In this document: positions 35,027 through 43,953 of the stretch, one piece after another
How positions within the stretch are numbered: position 1 is the first letter of the stretch
How the letters are laid out: each line of letters starts with the position of its first letter
Assembly (NCBI RefSeq): GCF_006874625.1
Contig: NZ_CP030034.1
Coordinates: 1,860,001-1,924,000 of the forward strand
DNA from: Bdellovibrio sp. NC01
GTDB lineage: Bacteria > Bdellovibrionota > Bdellovibrionia > Bdellovibrionales > Bdellovibrionaceae
DNA: 64,000 nt
Direction: 5' to 3'
Notes under the pieces: model-generated
Told to the model about the DNA's origin: nothing
Database searches by the model: none
The model's input: only the letters and a program-made list of their open reading frames with translations
Made by a program: the position numbers and the translations under genes

Positions 35027-36344
35027 TTTCGCACCTAAAGTGGCGATCATCGGTCGCCCCAACGTAGGTAAGTCGACATTGTTTAACATCATCACAGAGA
35101 CACGCAAAGCGGTTGTGAAAAACCAATCTGGTGTTACTCGTGATATCATGATCGAGCCCGTAGATATCTGGGGCAAACAATTCGATTTGATCGATACAGG
35201 TGGTATTACTGAGGCTGGTGACATCTTCTCGAAACTGATTCGTGAACAAGTGACGGAGTTCTTGCACTCTGTGGATTTGATCGTGGCAGTGATGGACGGC
35301 CGTGCAGGTCTTTTGCCTGAAGATCGCGATATCATCCGCGTAGCCAAACAAACGGGTAAACCGTTTTTGTTGGTTATCAATAAAGTCGATAAAGTGATGG
35401 AAGAAGAAACTGCGAAAGCAGATTTCTATGAGTTCGGTGTGGATATTATTTCTGCATCCTTCGAGCAACGTCGCGGTGTCGGTCAGATCCTTGAATGGAT
35501 TGTAAACTTGGTTCCTGAAAATCCAGGCACAGTCAAAGAAGGTATGAACATTACTATCGTTGGTAAACCTAACGTTGGTAAGAGCTCTATCTGTAATCTT
35601 CTTTTGGGTGTGAATCGTATGTTGGTTTCTGATATCGCAGGAACAACAATTGACGCCGTGGATTCGCCGTTTGTTTATAACGATCGTAAGTACACTCTTG
35701 TGGATACTGCAGGTCTTCGTAAGTCTGCGAAACGTGAAGAAGATCTAGAGATCATCTCTGCGTTTAAATCTCAAGAGGCGATGCGCAGATCTGACATCAT
35801 CTTGTTGATGATCGATGGTACAATTGGTCCAACGGATCAAGATGCGCGCATCATGCAAGCTATTCTTGAAGACCATAAAGGTGTGATCGTTGTTGCCAAC
35901 AAATCAGACCTTGGTGGTAAAGAGATTCCTGAATACCGCAAAGTTTTCCGTGAGCAAGTTCAACGCGTATTCCACTTCTTTGAGGACGTACACGTGGTGT
36001 TCACAAGTGCGAAAACGGGTGCAGGTATTGAAGAGTTGTTTGAGACGATCGAAAGAGTTACGGATCAAATCAACTTCCGCGTTCCAACTGCAGAGTTGAA
36101 TGACTTCTTCTTCGAAACGATTCGTAAAGCTCCAGCTCCGGTTTGGGGTACAACGAACGTGAAGTTCTATTACGTGACTCAAACTTATCAAAAACCACCA
36201 GCGTTTATCGCCTTCGCCAATCATCCAGATGGCGTATCGAATTCGTATCGTCGCTTCTTGATTAAAAACATCAAGGAAAAATGGGACCTTCATGGTTTGC
36301 CAATTCGTATCTTCTGTATGAAGTCACGTAAGGGCGGCGAATAG
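35004..36344 (+). CDS. der: Ribosome-assembly GTPase Der (EngA)
   Basis: 446 residues with two tandem GTPase domains: GRPNVGKSTLFN near 15 and GKPNVGKSSICN near 190, each with DTGG or DTAG and NKVD or NKSD. A C-terminal KH-like domain is present. It is needed for 50S assembly. The start lies inside era, an unusual era-der fusion of the transcript, and the stop touches the transporter gene. Confidence 0.98.
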   Translation: MSSNLKTDFAPKVAIIGRPNVGKSTLFNIITETRKAVVKNQSGVTRDIMIEPVDIWGKQFDLIDTGGITEAGDIFSKLIREQVTEFLHSVDLIVAVMDGRAGLLPEDRDIIRVAKQTGKPFLLVINKVDKVMEEETAKADFYEFGVDIISASFEQRRGVGQILEWIVNLVPENPGTVKEGMNITIVGKPNVGKSSICNLLLGVNRMLVSDIAGTTIDAVDSPFVYNDRKYTLVDTAGLRKSAKREEDLEIISAFKSQEAMRRSDIILLMIDGTIGPTDQDARIMQAILEDHKGVIVVANKSDLGGKEIPEYRKVFREQVQRVFHFFEDVHVVFTSAKTGAGIEELFETIERVTDQINFRVPTAELNDFFFETIRKAPAPVWGTTNVKFYYVTQTYQKPPAFIAFANHPDGVSNSYRRFLIKNIKEKWDLHGLPIRIFCMKSRKGGE

Positions 36345-37706
36345 ATGGCAAAACGCGGCTCGTGGAGAACTCGCTTTGGATTTTATCTTTTGGCCATTGG
36401 TTCTGCCTGTGGTCTGGGAAATCTGTGGCGTTTTCCTTACGTAGTTGGCGAAAATGGGGGCGGTGCCTTCATCTTGTTGTATGTGTTCATGGCTTTGGCA
36501 ATTGGCGCTCCGATGCTGATTGCTGAGCTGATGCTTGGTAAGAATACGCGCAAATCGGTTATCGTGGCGACTCAGCAAATGGCGCAAAAATCCAATTCGG
36601 GATTTAAGTGGGCGGGTCGCTTCGCAGTTATTCTTTCTATCGTTGTTCTGTCGTATTACGCCGTGATCAGTGGTTGGGTTCTGCATTTCATGACCCAATT
36701 CTTTGTCTCGTTATTTTCTGATTACGAAAGTGCTTCTAGTAAAACCAATTTAGCGGCGTTGATGAGTAACGGTTGGTTGCAATTGATGCTTGCGAGTGCG
36801 CATTTGCTTATCACAGTCGTAGTGGTTGTGAAGGGTGTGCAAGAAGGTTTGGAAAGATGGATCAGTTATATGATGCCTCTTTTTGCGGCCTTGGTGATGG
36901 TTCTTCTGATTAAATCATTCTCGCTGCCTTCCACTCCGGAAGTAGTGCGTTTCCTTTTCTATCCTGATTTTTCTAAATTAACGTGGTCCTCGTTGAATCA
37001 TGCTTTAGGTCACGTATTCTTCACGTTGTCATTGGGCTTTGGTACGATGGTGACTTACGGTTCTTACATGCGTGATGAAGACCATGTGCCGACGGCGGGT
37101 TTCCGTGTCGCCTTGGTGGATAGTGCGATTTCATTGATCGCCGTGATGATGATTTTCCCAGTGGCCTTCCAAGCTTCAAACGTACCGTTAACAGATCCCG
37201 CGTTGATGTTTGAAGTTTTGCCGCGCTATTTGTTGGGTATTCACGGTGGGGCGTTGTTTGGTCTTGCGTTCTTTGTCTGTCTTTACCTTGCGGCTTTAAA
37301 TGCCAGTATCGGGCTATTAGAAGTTGTTGTGTCGAACTTCGTGGACACGCAAAAGAATATCGGCCGTGGTCGTGCGACTTGGTATTCTGGTCTGGTTGCT
37401 TTGGTCCTGACAATCTTCCCAGCCTTATCAAGTTCAGTGTTTAAAACTGTGCGCTTTGGTGGTCGTTCGTTGATTGAAGGTTTGGATTCGTTGCTGATCA
37501 ACTGGTTGCTGCCTTTGATTGCTTTGGCGATTCTGGTGGCGTTCTATAAAGGCACGTCAGAAAAAGAAAAAGAGACCAGCTTCATTGATAAAGAAAAGTT
37601 CGTCAGCTACTCGATGTATCCTCATTGGATTTTCGTGCTGAAATGGGCAGCCCCCGCAGTCATTGCGTTGGGTTTCATCATGCAAGTCATAAGCTTGTTC
37701 TGGTAG
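36345..37706 (+). CDS. Neurotransmitter:sodium symporter (NSS/SNF) family transporter
   Basis: 453 residues with about eleven or twelve membrane helices. The family signature is the first helix: FGFYLLAIGSACGLGNLWRF, with the unwound substrate and sodium site and PYVVGENGGG. Bacterial members such as LeuT import amino acids driven by Na+; the substrate here is unknown. The ATG directly follows the der stop codon, so it is translated from the same mRNA. A bidirectional terminator follows. Confidence 0.93.
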   Translation: MAKRGSWRTRFGFYLLAIGSACGLGNLWRFPYVVGENGGGAFILLYVFMALAIGAPMLIAELMLGKNTRKSVIVATQQMAQKSNSGFKWAGRFAVILSIVVLSYYAVISGWVLHFMTQFFVSLFSDYESASSKTNLAALMSNGWLQLMLASAHLLITVVVVVKGVQEGLERWISYMMPLFAALVMVLLIKSFSLPSTPEVVRFLFYPDFSKLTWSSLNHALGHVFFTLSLGFGTMVTYGSYMRDEDHVPTAGFRVALVDSAISLIAVMMIFPVAFQASNVPLTDPALMFEVLPRYLLGIHGGALFGLAFFVCLYLAALNASIGLLEVVVSNFVDTQKNIGRGRATWYSGLVALVLTIFPALSSSVFKTVRFGGRSLIEGLDSLLINWLLPLIALAILVAFYKGTSEKEKETSFIDKEKFVSYSMYPHWIFVLKWAAPAVIALGFIMQVISLFW

Positions 37707-37711
37707 AAATA

Positions 37712-37741
37712 AAAAAGGCTCCTGTGCGGAGCCTTTTTCTT
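37712..37741. terminator. Bidirectional terminator between NSS transporter and beta-barrel gene
   Basis: An 11-bp stem (AAAAAGGCTCC with GGAGCCTTTTT, loop TGTGC) has T runs on both strands and separates convergent genes. Confidence 0.88.
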
Positions 37742-38523
37742 TAGAAGTTCATACCTAAGATGAACAGCACATCGTACAAGTCACCTGATAGTGGTTTATC
37801 AAGGACGTCGGTACCGCCACCGTTAGAGACGCGCGTTTTGTTTTCATCCGAGAAGTTGACGTAGTGATACGTTGCTTGCAGACCCAAAAAGGCTTTCTTG
37901 CGCATCAATGGAATCTCGAGACCCGCACCTAAATCGAAACCCATCGTCGAGTCACGGCTGTAACCGTCAAGACCTGCCAATGTGTACGTGCGATAGAATT
38001 GACCAAGACCACCCAGGATATAAGGATTCAAGTCCGCCAAACCACGAGTTACGTTTTGTGTATTGAGGTAGTACTTCAAGTCTACGTTGATAGAAGTGAT
38101 CGACACGTTACCAGAGTACGTTGTCGATTTATCATTCGCCGTGAATTTTACGTTGTGGTCACCAGTTTGGAAGCCCAAAGACATTGCTAAACGCAAGTCG
38201 AAGAAATACGTCATCGTCAAACCGAAGTCAGGCGCCGCAGAATATTCATCAGCAAAGTTACCTGTGAAACCGCGATAACCAACATTGATACCCACAGTCA
38301 GGAAGCGACCGTTACGGAAGAAGTTAACGTCAGCTTCTTCGTCAGAATCTTCATCGAATTCACTGTAGTCAGAGAATGGATCGTAAGCCTCATCGGGGTC
38401 AGTTTGTGCAAGCAAATAATGCTTTTGATCAGATTGAGCCTTCGCCATTGAAGGCAAAGAAAGACTAAGTCCCAGCAGCAAAACAAGAAGGCCGGAATGA
38501 AGAATAATGCCTGTGGTTTTCAC
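37741..38523 (-). CDS. Outer-membrane beta-barrel protein
   Basis: 260 residues. A signal peptide (to about SMAKAQ-SDQ, residue 31) is followed by an acidic stretch (DPDEAYDPFSDYSEFDEDSDEE) and then alternating amphipathic strands: FLTVGINVGYRGF, FGLTMTYFFDLRLAMSLGFQ, GFDLGAGLEIPL. The last residues VLFILGMNF end in Phe, the usual signal for outer-membrane insertion. Probably an eight-strand OmpA/OmpW-like barrel; function unknown. Confidence 0.85.
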   Translation of the reverse strand: MKTTGIILHSGLLVLLLGLSLSLPSMAKAQSDQKHYLLAQTDPDEAYDPFSDYSEFDEDSDEEADVNFFRNGRFLTVGINVGYRGFTGNFADEYSAAPDFGLTMTYFFDLRLAMSLGFQTGDHNVKFTANDKSTTYSGNVSITSINVDLKYYLNTQNVTRGLADLNPYILGGLGQFYRTYTLAGLDGYSRDSTMGFDLGAGLEIPLMRKKAFLGLQATYHYVNFSDENKTRVSNGGGTDVLDKPLSGDLYDVLFILGMNF

Positions 38524-38634
38524 AATTTCCCCCTCTTAGTATTATCGAATGATTCGAGGGAAAACTTCAAAGAAAAGTAGAAGAGGGCTAGGCAAACAAT
38601 TCCCTCTGTCTCAGATTAAGACGGTGGCAATTTC

Positions 38635-39186
38635 TTAGAGAGGCTCACTGAGTGCTTTTTCGACAGAATCCACGACTTTTTCAGATGAAGGCTTCACGAT
38701 CGATGGCCATCTTTCCACGACCTCACCTTTGCGATTCACGAGGAACTTTTCAAAATTCCACGCCACTTCTTTAAATAAAATGCCCGACTTTTTCTCAGTC
38801 AGGAATTGGTAAACCGGTTGTTTTTGTTCGCCTGTGACGGCGGCTTTTTCAAAGAAGGGGAAGGTCGTGCCGTATTCTTTTTGGGCGAAGGCTTTCAAAG
38901 ACGCATTGTCGCCTTTTTCTTGTTTGAAGTCGTTCGATGGAAACGCCAAGATGATGAAGCCGCGATCTGCATATTTTTTGTACAAATCTTCAAGTTCTTT
39001 AAGTTGCGGAGTGAAGCCGCATTGCGAAGCGGTGTTTACAACCAGGACGACTTTGCCTCTGTAAGTCGAGAAGTTCACCTGTTTTCCAGAGATATCCGTT
39101 GCACTCAGCTCGAAGAAGTTGCTTGGAAGAGCCGCAAAACAAAAGCTTGCGCCCAGAGTGATGAGTAAAGACATAAGAATGCGCAT
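38635..39186 (-). CDS. Exported glutathione peroxidase-like protein
   Basis: 183 residues from ATG 39186, set by GAAGGAGG upstream. A signal peptide (MRILMSLLITLGASFCFA-ALP) sends it to the periplasm. Peroxidatic Cys56 (TASQCGFTP), Gln89 (KQEKG) and the WNF motif are kept. Position 101, aligned with the resolving Cys83 of the cytoplasmic paralog at 1164-1712, is Ala, so it must use another thiol partner. It shares about half its residues by eye with the cytoplasmic form. Confidence 0.9.
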   Translation of the reverse strand: MRILMSLLITLGASFCFAALPSNFFELSATDISGKQVNFSTYRGKVVLVVNTASQCGFTPQLKELEDLYKKYADRGFIILAFPSNDFKQEKGDNASLKAFAQKEYGTTFPFFEKAAVTGEQKQPVYQFLTEKKSGILFKEVAWNFEKFLVNRKGEVVERWPSIVKPSSEKVVDSVEKALSEPL

Positions 39187-39367
39187 AGCGGCCTCCTTCA
39201 GAGTGAGCGAACTCATCTTAGGGGGGTGTTTTAGGAAGCTCAAGAAAAAGACCTTTTCCCACATTTCGCCGCAGTGCGCGCCTTGACTTAGGGGGTTTAT
39301 GATTTTCTAATCATTAGGACTATTTACGCGTGTTTTTTCGAAAAAATTATCAGGAGTTCTATCGGCT

Positions 39368-40675
39368 ATGGAGTTGGGCAATCCCATCATCTTAGTGTCA
39401 GCGTTTGGAAGAGGTCACTGGTTAGCAGCGGCTCTTGCACAAGAGGGTATCAAGACAACTCTTGTCGACGTGTCTTCTAAACTTGGAGTGTGGCCGACGG
39501 AAGATATCGAAGGACCGTTTGGTTTTTTCCGCAACGAACGAATTTCAGAATCACAGGTTGATCGTCTTTACTCGGAAGATGCTTTTGAAGAAGTGCCGAA
39601 TGGTTTTTCTTTGTGGCTTCCAGAAGGACCGGTTGAATTCAAAGGTCCTTTGACGAAATTCAATCTTGATAAATTGCCGTTGGCGAACCCAATCAAAGAA
39701 AATCTTTTTAGCTCGGGCCAAGATAAAAATTCAAAACAGCTTTATAAAAATCTGAATGCTTTTACCTTTGAGCAAAGCTGGCTTTTACATTTTGCACATC
39801 AATACGCAAGTACGACGTACAAACCCAATGCGCTAGCTGCGACAGAGGGTGAAAGCTTGCCGTTGCTATCTTCGTTCTTTGTGCGTCAGGCGACTCGCGC
39901 AGGTCTTGAGAGATCTTTGAACTGGTTGCGTGAAAAAGGTGTTGAAGTTTTAGAACCACAACAAATCATGGATGCGTCTTTCGGTCCGGGTCGTTCCGTC
40001 ACAGGCTTAGAGATTTCTGGTTCGGGAGAAAAACAAGGTCTGTTCCGTTTGGAACAAATCGTGTGGATGCTTTCAAGTGAAGAAAGTTATTTCTTAAACG
40101 AACGTCTTGGGAAATATTTCTTCCCAGAAGGTCCGTTGGAATCGGAATGGTGTTGGGTTCGTTACCGTGTGGGTTTGAAACAATGTTTTGAACGCGACAG
40201 TCTTCCTCTGCACACGGTTGTTTTGGATGATGTGTATTCGCCGTGGACTCATGAAAACTTGATGGTGCTTCAGCGAACGTCGCTTGCTGATCAGTTCGAC
40301 GTGTGGTTGCGTATTCCAACGGTTCAGCGCTTCAATAAAGAATATCTAACGACTCGTAGCATGCGCATGAATCAACATCTGTCGCGTCGTATGTCGTTGG
40401 CTGAACCGCAAGTACTCAACTTCCCGCAAGAGTATTATTACACTTACGCGCAACTGGGGGCTCCACGCCATCCGGTGTTTTCTGAAAAACAACAAGCACG
40501 CCGTGGGAAAACTTCGTACAGCAATCTGCACCTGGATGGGCCCGAGATGTGGCCGCATTATTCTTGGGGAGCTTCGTTCGCACAGAATGAAAGAATCCAA
40601 GGGCGCATCACTGCGTGGTGGAAAGAAAAACTTTTGAAAGAGCAAAAAGAAAAAAGAAAGGAACAGGAGAAGTGA
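39368..40675 (+). CDS. Unknown protein with degenerate Rossmann-type N-terminus
   Basis: 435 residues. The start reads IILVSAFGRGHWLAAALAQEG then TTLVDVSS: a beta-alpha-beta dinucleotide-binding pattern but with GRGHW instead of the full GxGxxG. The rest resembles distant FAD-dependent oxidoreductases (no firm motif), ending in a Lys/Glu-rich tail. AGGAG lies 13 bases before ATG, a long spacing. It is coupled to purB by a GTGA overlap. Other possibilities: a NAD(P)-binding structural protein. Function unknown. Confidence 0.7.
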   Translation: MELGNPIILVSAFGRGHWLAAALAQEGIKTTLVDVSSKLGVWPTEDIEGPFGFFRNERISESQVDRLYSEDAFEEVPNGFSLWLPEGPVEFKGPLTKFNLDKLPLANPIKENLFSSGQDKNSKQLYKNLNAFTFEQSWLLHFAHQYASTTYKPNALAATEGESLPLLSSFFVRQATRAGLERSLNWLREKGVEVLEPQQIMDASFGPGRSVTGLEISGSGEKQGLFRLEQIVWMLSSEESYFLNERLGKYFFPEGPLESEWCWVRYRVGLKQCFERDSLPLHTVVLDDVYSPWTHENLMVLQRTSLADQFDVWLRIPTVQRFNKEYLTTRSMRMNQHLSRRMSLAEPQVLNFPQEYYYTYAQLGAPRHPVFSEKQQARRGKTSYSNLHLDGPEMWPHYSWGASFAQNERIQGRITAWWKEKLLKEQKEKRKEQEK

Positions 40676-41958
40676 TCGAGAGATATACTCGCCCTGAAAT
40701 GGGTCTTCTTTGGGATTTAGATCATAGATTCGGTAAGATGATGGAAGTTGAGATCACTGTCGCGCAAGTGCAGGCTCAATTGGGTCTTATTCCTAAAGTC
40801 GCTGCGAAAACGATTGCTCAAAAAGCTCGTTTCAACGTCAAACGTATTTCTGAAATCGAAAAAGAAACGAAACATGATGTGATCGCGTTTGTCAGCAATA
40901 TGGCTGAAAACATCGGGCCTCATGGTAAATACGTTCACTTCGGTATGACTTCTTCGGATGTTCTTGATACGGCGTTCAGTCTGCAAGTGCGTGAAGCCGG
41001 TCAGGTTCTGTTGAATACAATCACGGCTCTTGAAAAATCTTTGCAAGTCTTGGTGGTGAAACACGCAGAAACTTTGTGTGCGGGTCGAACGCACGGCATG
41101 TTTGCGGAGCCAACGACTTTCGGTTTTAAAATGGCTGGTTTCCTTGCGGAAACTCGTCGTAATAAAAAACGCGTGAAAGATGCCATCGACAATATGTCGA
41201 TCTGTAAATTGAGTGGTGCGGTAGGTACTTACTCAAGCCAATCGCCCAAAGTAGAGGCGATGGTTGCTAAGAAATTAAAATTGAAGCCCGAGACAATTGC
41301 GACGCAAGTTATTCCTCGTGATCGTCATGCAGAAATGATGACGGCACTTGCAATTCTTGGAACGGGGCTAGAGCGTTTAGCCGTAGAACTTCGCCATCTT
41401 CAACGCAGCGATGTTGCTGAAGTGACTGAAGGTTTCACGAAGGGCCAAAAAGGTTCTTCGGCGATGCCGCATAAGAAAAATCCAATCAGTGCAGAAAACA
41501 TCACAGGTCTTTCACGCTTGCTTCGTGGTTACGCGGTGGCAGCATTGGAAGACGTAGCTTTGTGGCATGAACGCGATATTTCGCATTCATCAGTAGAGCG
41601 CGTGATTTTCCCAGATGCATTCATCGTAGCTGATTATGCCGTGAACCGCATGAGCATTTTGCTTGATGGTCTTGAGGTAAATAAAAAACGCATGCTTGAT
41701 AATATCGACAGCTCGCAAGGGCAGTTGTTCAGCTCGCATGTGTTGCTGGCGTTGGTTGCCAAAGGCATGCGCCGTGAAGATGCTTACGTATTGGTGCAAA
41801 GACTTTGTCACGCACTGGGTTTTGGTGAGCATTTGAAAGATAAGTTGATGGTCGACGATACGGTTCGTTCATTATTAAAACCAAAAGAGATCGAAGAAAT
41901 TTTCACAGGAAAAAAACATAAAAAGTCTGTGAAAGATATTTTGAAAAGAGTGAAATAG
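40672..41958 (+). CDS. purB: Adenylosuccinate lyase
   Basis: 428 residues from GTG 40672 (AGGAGA upstream), which gives MIERYTRPEMGLLWDL, the family N-terminus. It cleaves SAICAR and adenylosuccinate in purine synthesis. The fumarase/aspartase signature GSSAMPHKKNPISAEN is near residues 257-272, and HFGMTSSDVLDTA and AGRTHGM supply the other active-site regions. The stop overlaps the GTG of the carboxypeptidase gene. Confidence 0.96.
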   Translation: MIERYTRPEMGLLWDLDHRFGKMMEVEITVAQVQAQLGLIPKVAAKTIAQKARFNVKRISEIEKETKHDVIAFVSNMAENIGPHGKYVHFGMTSSDVLDTAFSLQVREAGQVLLNTITALEKSLQVLVVKHAETLCAGRTHGMFAEPTTFGFKMAGFLAETRRNKKRVKDAIDNMSICKLSGAVGTYSSQSPKVEAMVAKKLKLKPETIATQVIPRDRHAEMMTALAILGTGLERLAVELRHLQRSDVAEVTEGFTKGQKGSSAMPHKKNPISAENITGLSRLLRGYAVAALEDVALWHERDISHSSVERVIFPDAFIVADYAVNRMSILLDGLEVNKKRMLDNIDSSQGQLFSSHVLLALVAKGMRREDAYVLVQRLCHALGFGEHLKDKLMVDDTVRSLLKPKEIEEIFTGKKHKKSVKDILKRVK

Positions 41959-42890
41959 TGACTTCGTGGAAATACATTAAAGAAAATGACATCATCGACG
42001 TTGTCTCGCCGGGGTATCCTTCAAAACCTGAAGAGGTTGAAGGCTCGCGCAATTTTCTTTTGAAATGGAATTTGGTTCCAAGAATTCCTAAGGATTTGAT
42101 CAAACCGCATTTCCTGCATTCAAATGACGACGACGTGCGCTTTAAACATTTGAAAGCGGCGATTGAGTCGAAAGATTCCAATGTGATTTGGTGTATGCGT
42201 GGCGGTTACGGCAGCAATCGTTTGTTGCCGATGGTTGCGAAGCTTAAAAAACCAAAAGAAGCAAAACTGATCATCGGTATCAGCGACATCACTTCTTTAC
42301 ATACATTCTTTATTCAAGAATGGGGTTGGAAGGTTTTGCATGCGCCGTTACTTGATCGTTTAGGTCGTGGTTTGGTCGCGCCAAAACACGAAAAAGAATT
42401 GCACAAGATCTTGTTCGGTCAAGAGCCGGTGATTGAGTTTAAAAAGCTGAAGCCTTTAAATGAGGCGGCTCGCAAAGTAAAAACTTTGAAGTCGAAAATC
42501 GTGGGCGGCAATTTGACTGTGCTTCAATCGACGATGGGAACTCCATGGCAGATCAATGCCGATAAGTCTTTGTTGTTTCTTGAAGACTTAGGCGAGCGTG
42601 GTTACCGCATCGATCGCATGCTTGAACAGTTCCGCCAAGGTGGAGTGCTAAAAAAATGCGATGGCATTATTTTGGGTGACTTCATCGGCGGTGAAGAACC
42701 AGCTACGGGTAAAAATAATTTTGATTTGGTTTTCAAACGCTGGGCAGGCGATTTGGATATTCCTCTGTTTAAGGGATTGGAAGCGGGCCATGCTCCAATT
42801 CAAAGACCTGTCCCTTTTAATACAGAGTGTGTGTTGAAAGTTAATGGCACAAAAGTTCATTTGAATATTCAGACTGGGGGTAAAGCATAA
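41958..42890 (+). CDS. ldcA: LD-carboxypeptidase (peptidase S66)
   Basis: 310 residues from a GTG one base into the purB stop. It removes the terminal D-Ala from muropeptide tetrapeptides, producing the tripeptide used in recycling. Nucleophile Ser is in MRGGYGSNRLLP near 88, Glu in FLEDLGERGYRIDRML and His in LEAGHAPIQRPVP: the S66 Ser-Glu-His triad. There is no signal peptide, so it acts in the cytoplasm. It overlaps the next gene by 1 bp. Confidence 0.93.
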   Translation: MTSWKYIKENDIIDVVSPGYPSKPEEVEGSRNFLLKWNLVPRIPKDLIKPHFLHSNDDDVRFKHLKAAIESKDSNVIWCMRGGYGSNRLLPMVAKLKKPKEAKLIIGISDITSLHTFFIQEWGWKVLHAPLLDRLGRGLVAPKHEKELHKILFGQEPVIEFKKLKPLNEAARKVKTLKSKIVGGNLTVLQSTMGTPWQINADKSLLFLEDLGERGYRIDRMLEQFRQGGVLKKCDGIILGDFIGGEEPATGKNNFDLVFKRWAGDLDIPLFKGLEAGHAPIQRPVPFNTECVLKVNGTKVHLNIQTGGKA

Positions 42891-43951
42891 TGAAATATTC
42901 AGTATTAGAAAAAAATCTAATTACTCAGCTCGAAGATCGTATTCGCGACACAACTCCTGGTGTGATGGTGCGTGCTTATCAAGGTGGTAAGATCATCTGT
43001 GATATCGCCGTCGGCAACACATACGCTTATTACGATCTTGCATCACTAACGAAGATCATCTTCACGCAACAAGCGATGATGTGGGCATTTGAACTTGGCA
43101 AATGGAATTTTGATACAAAAGTTTCTGAATTGCTAAGCTGGTTCCCTCACAAAGAAACAAAACTGACAGAGTTGCTAACGCACTCTTCGGGCCTTGTGTG
43201 GTGGGCGCCCTTTTATCAAGAATTGAATCAAAGTTTGCCGCGCGATCAACGTCGCGAACAGCTGCGTGGTATTCTGCAAAATTTGAAAATTGAAAAGCAA
43301 GACACGGCTGTATATTCCGACGTGGGCTTTATCGTTCTTAGCTATGTGTTAGAAAAACTTTTCGATAAAGAGATTCTTGAAGTCTGGAATGAAATCAAAA
43401 ATAAATTCTATTTGGGTACGACGTTAGAGTTCCATCCAGATAATTTAACTTCAACAAAACAATCGTTGTTTGCTCCGACGGAAGAATGTCCGGTGCGCCG
43501 TAAGCTTGTTCAGGGCGAAGTTCATGATTTGAACTGCTGGGCGATGGGTGGCGTTTCAACTCATGCTGGACTTTTTGGTAGTATCGATGATGCTGGCTGG
43601 TATTCGTTGCACTTGCGTTCGCAATTGATGGGTATTGCTCGTTATTCAATTCGCCAGAAAACAGCGCAATTATTCGCACGTCGTGCTTTGCCAGAGGGTA
43701 AAGGCGATTGGGCTATGGGTTATATGATGCCAACTCCAGGCTCTGCGAGCTGTGGTTCTTATTTCTCTTTGGATTCCATCGGGCACACTGGATTTACAGG
43801 CACGTCGATTTGGTATGATCCAAAAATGGATATGAGCATTATCGTATTATCGAATCGAGTTTTGTATGGTTCTGACAATAAAGCCTTTTCAAAACTACGT
43901 CCTGAAATACATAATTGGATTGTCGAAAATTACAGAAGATCAGGGGTTTAG
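42890..43951 (+). CDS. Beta-lactamase/penicillin-binding-like serine hydrolase
   Basis: 353 residues. Class C-type motifs: SLTK near residue 52, the Tyr motif YSDVGF near 143 and GHTGFTG near 300 in place of KTG. There is no signal peptide, so it is probably a cytoplasmic or unexported member acting on muropeptides, esters or D-amino acid peptides rather than a secreted beta-lactamase. Its place between ldcA and mpl suggests a peptidoglycan fragment substrate. Confidence 0.88.
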   Translation: MKYSVLEKNLITQLEDRIRDTTPGVMVRAYQGGKIICDIAVGNTYAYYDLASLTKIIFTQQAMMWAFELGKWNFDTKVSELLSWFPHKETKLTELLTHSSGLVWWAPFYQELNQSLPRDQRREQLRGILQNLKIEKQDTAVYSDVGFIVLSYVLEKLFDKEILEVWNEIKNKFYLGTTLEFHPDNLTSTKQSLFAPTEECPVRRKLVQGEVHDLNCWAMGGVSTHAGLFGSIDDAGWYSLHLRSQLMGIARYSIRQKTAQLFARRALPEGKGDWAMGYMMPTPGSASCGSYFSLDSIGHTGFTGTSIWYDPKMDMSIIVLSNRVLYGSDNKAFSKLRPEIHNWIVENYRRSGV

Positions 43952-43953
43952 AA

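Noticed and set aside
42890-43951. Antibiotic-resistance beta-lactamase
   Set aside because: SxxK is present, but there is no signal peptide and the location is in a cell-wall recycling operon.
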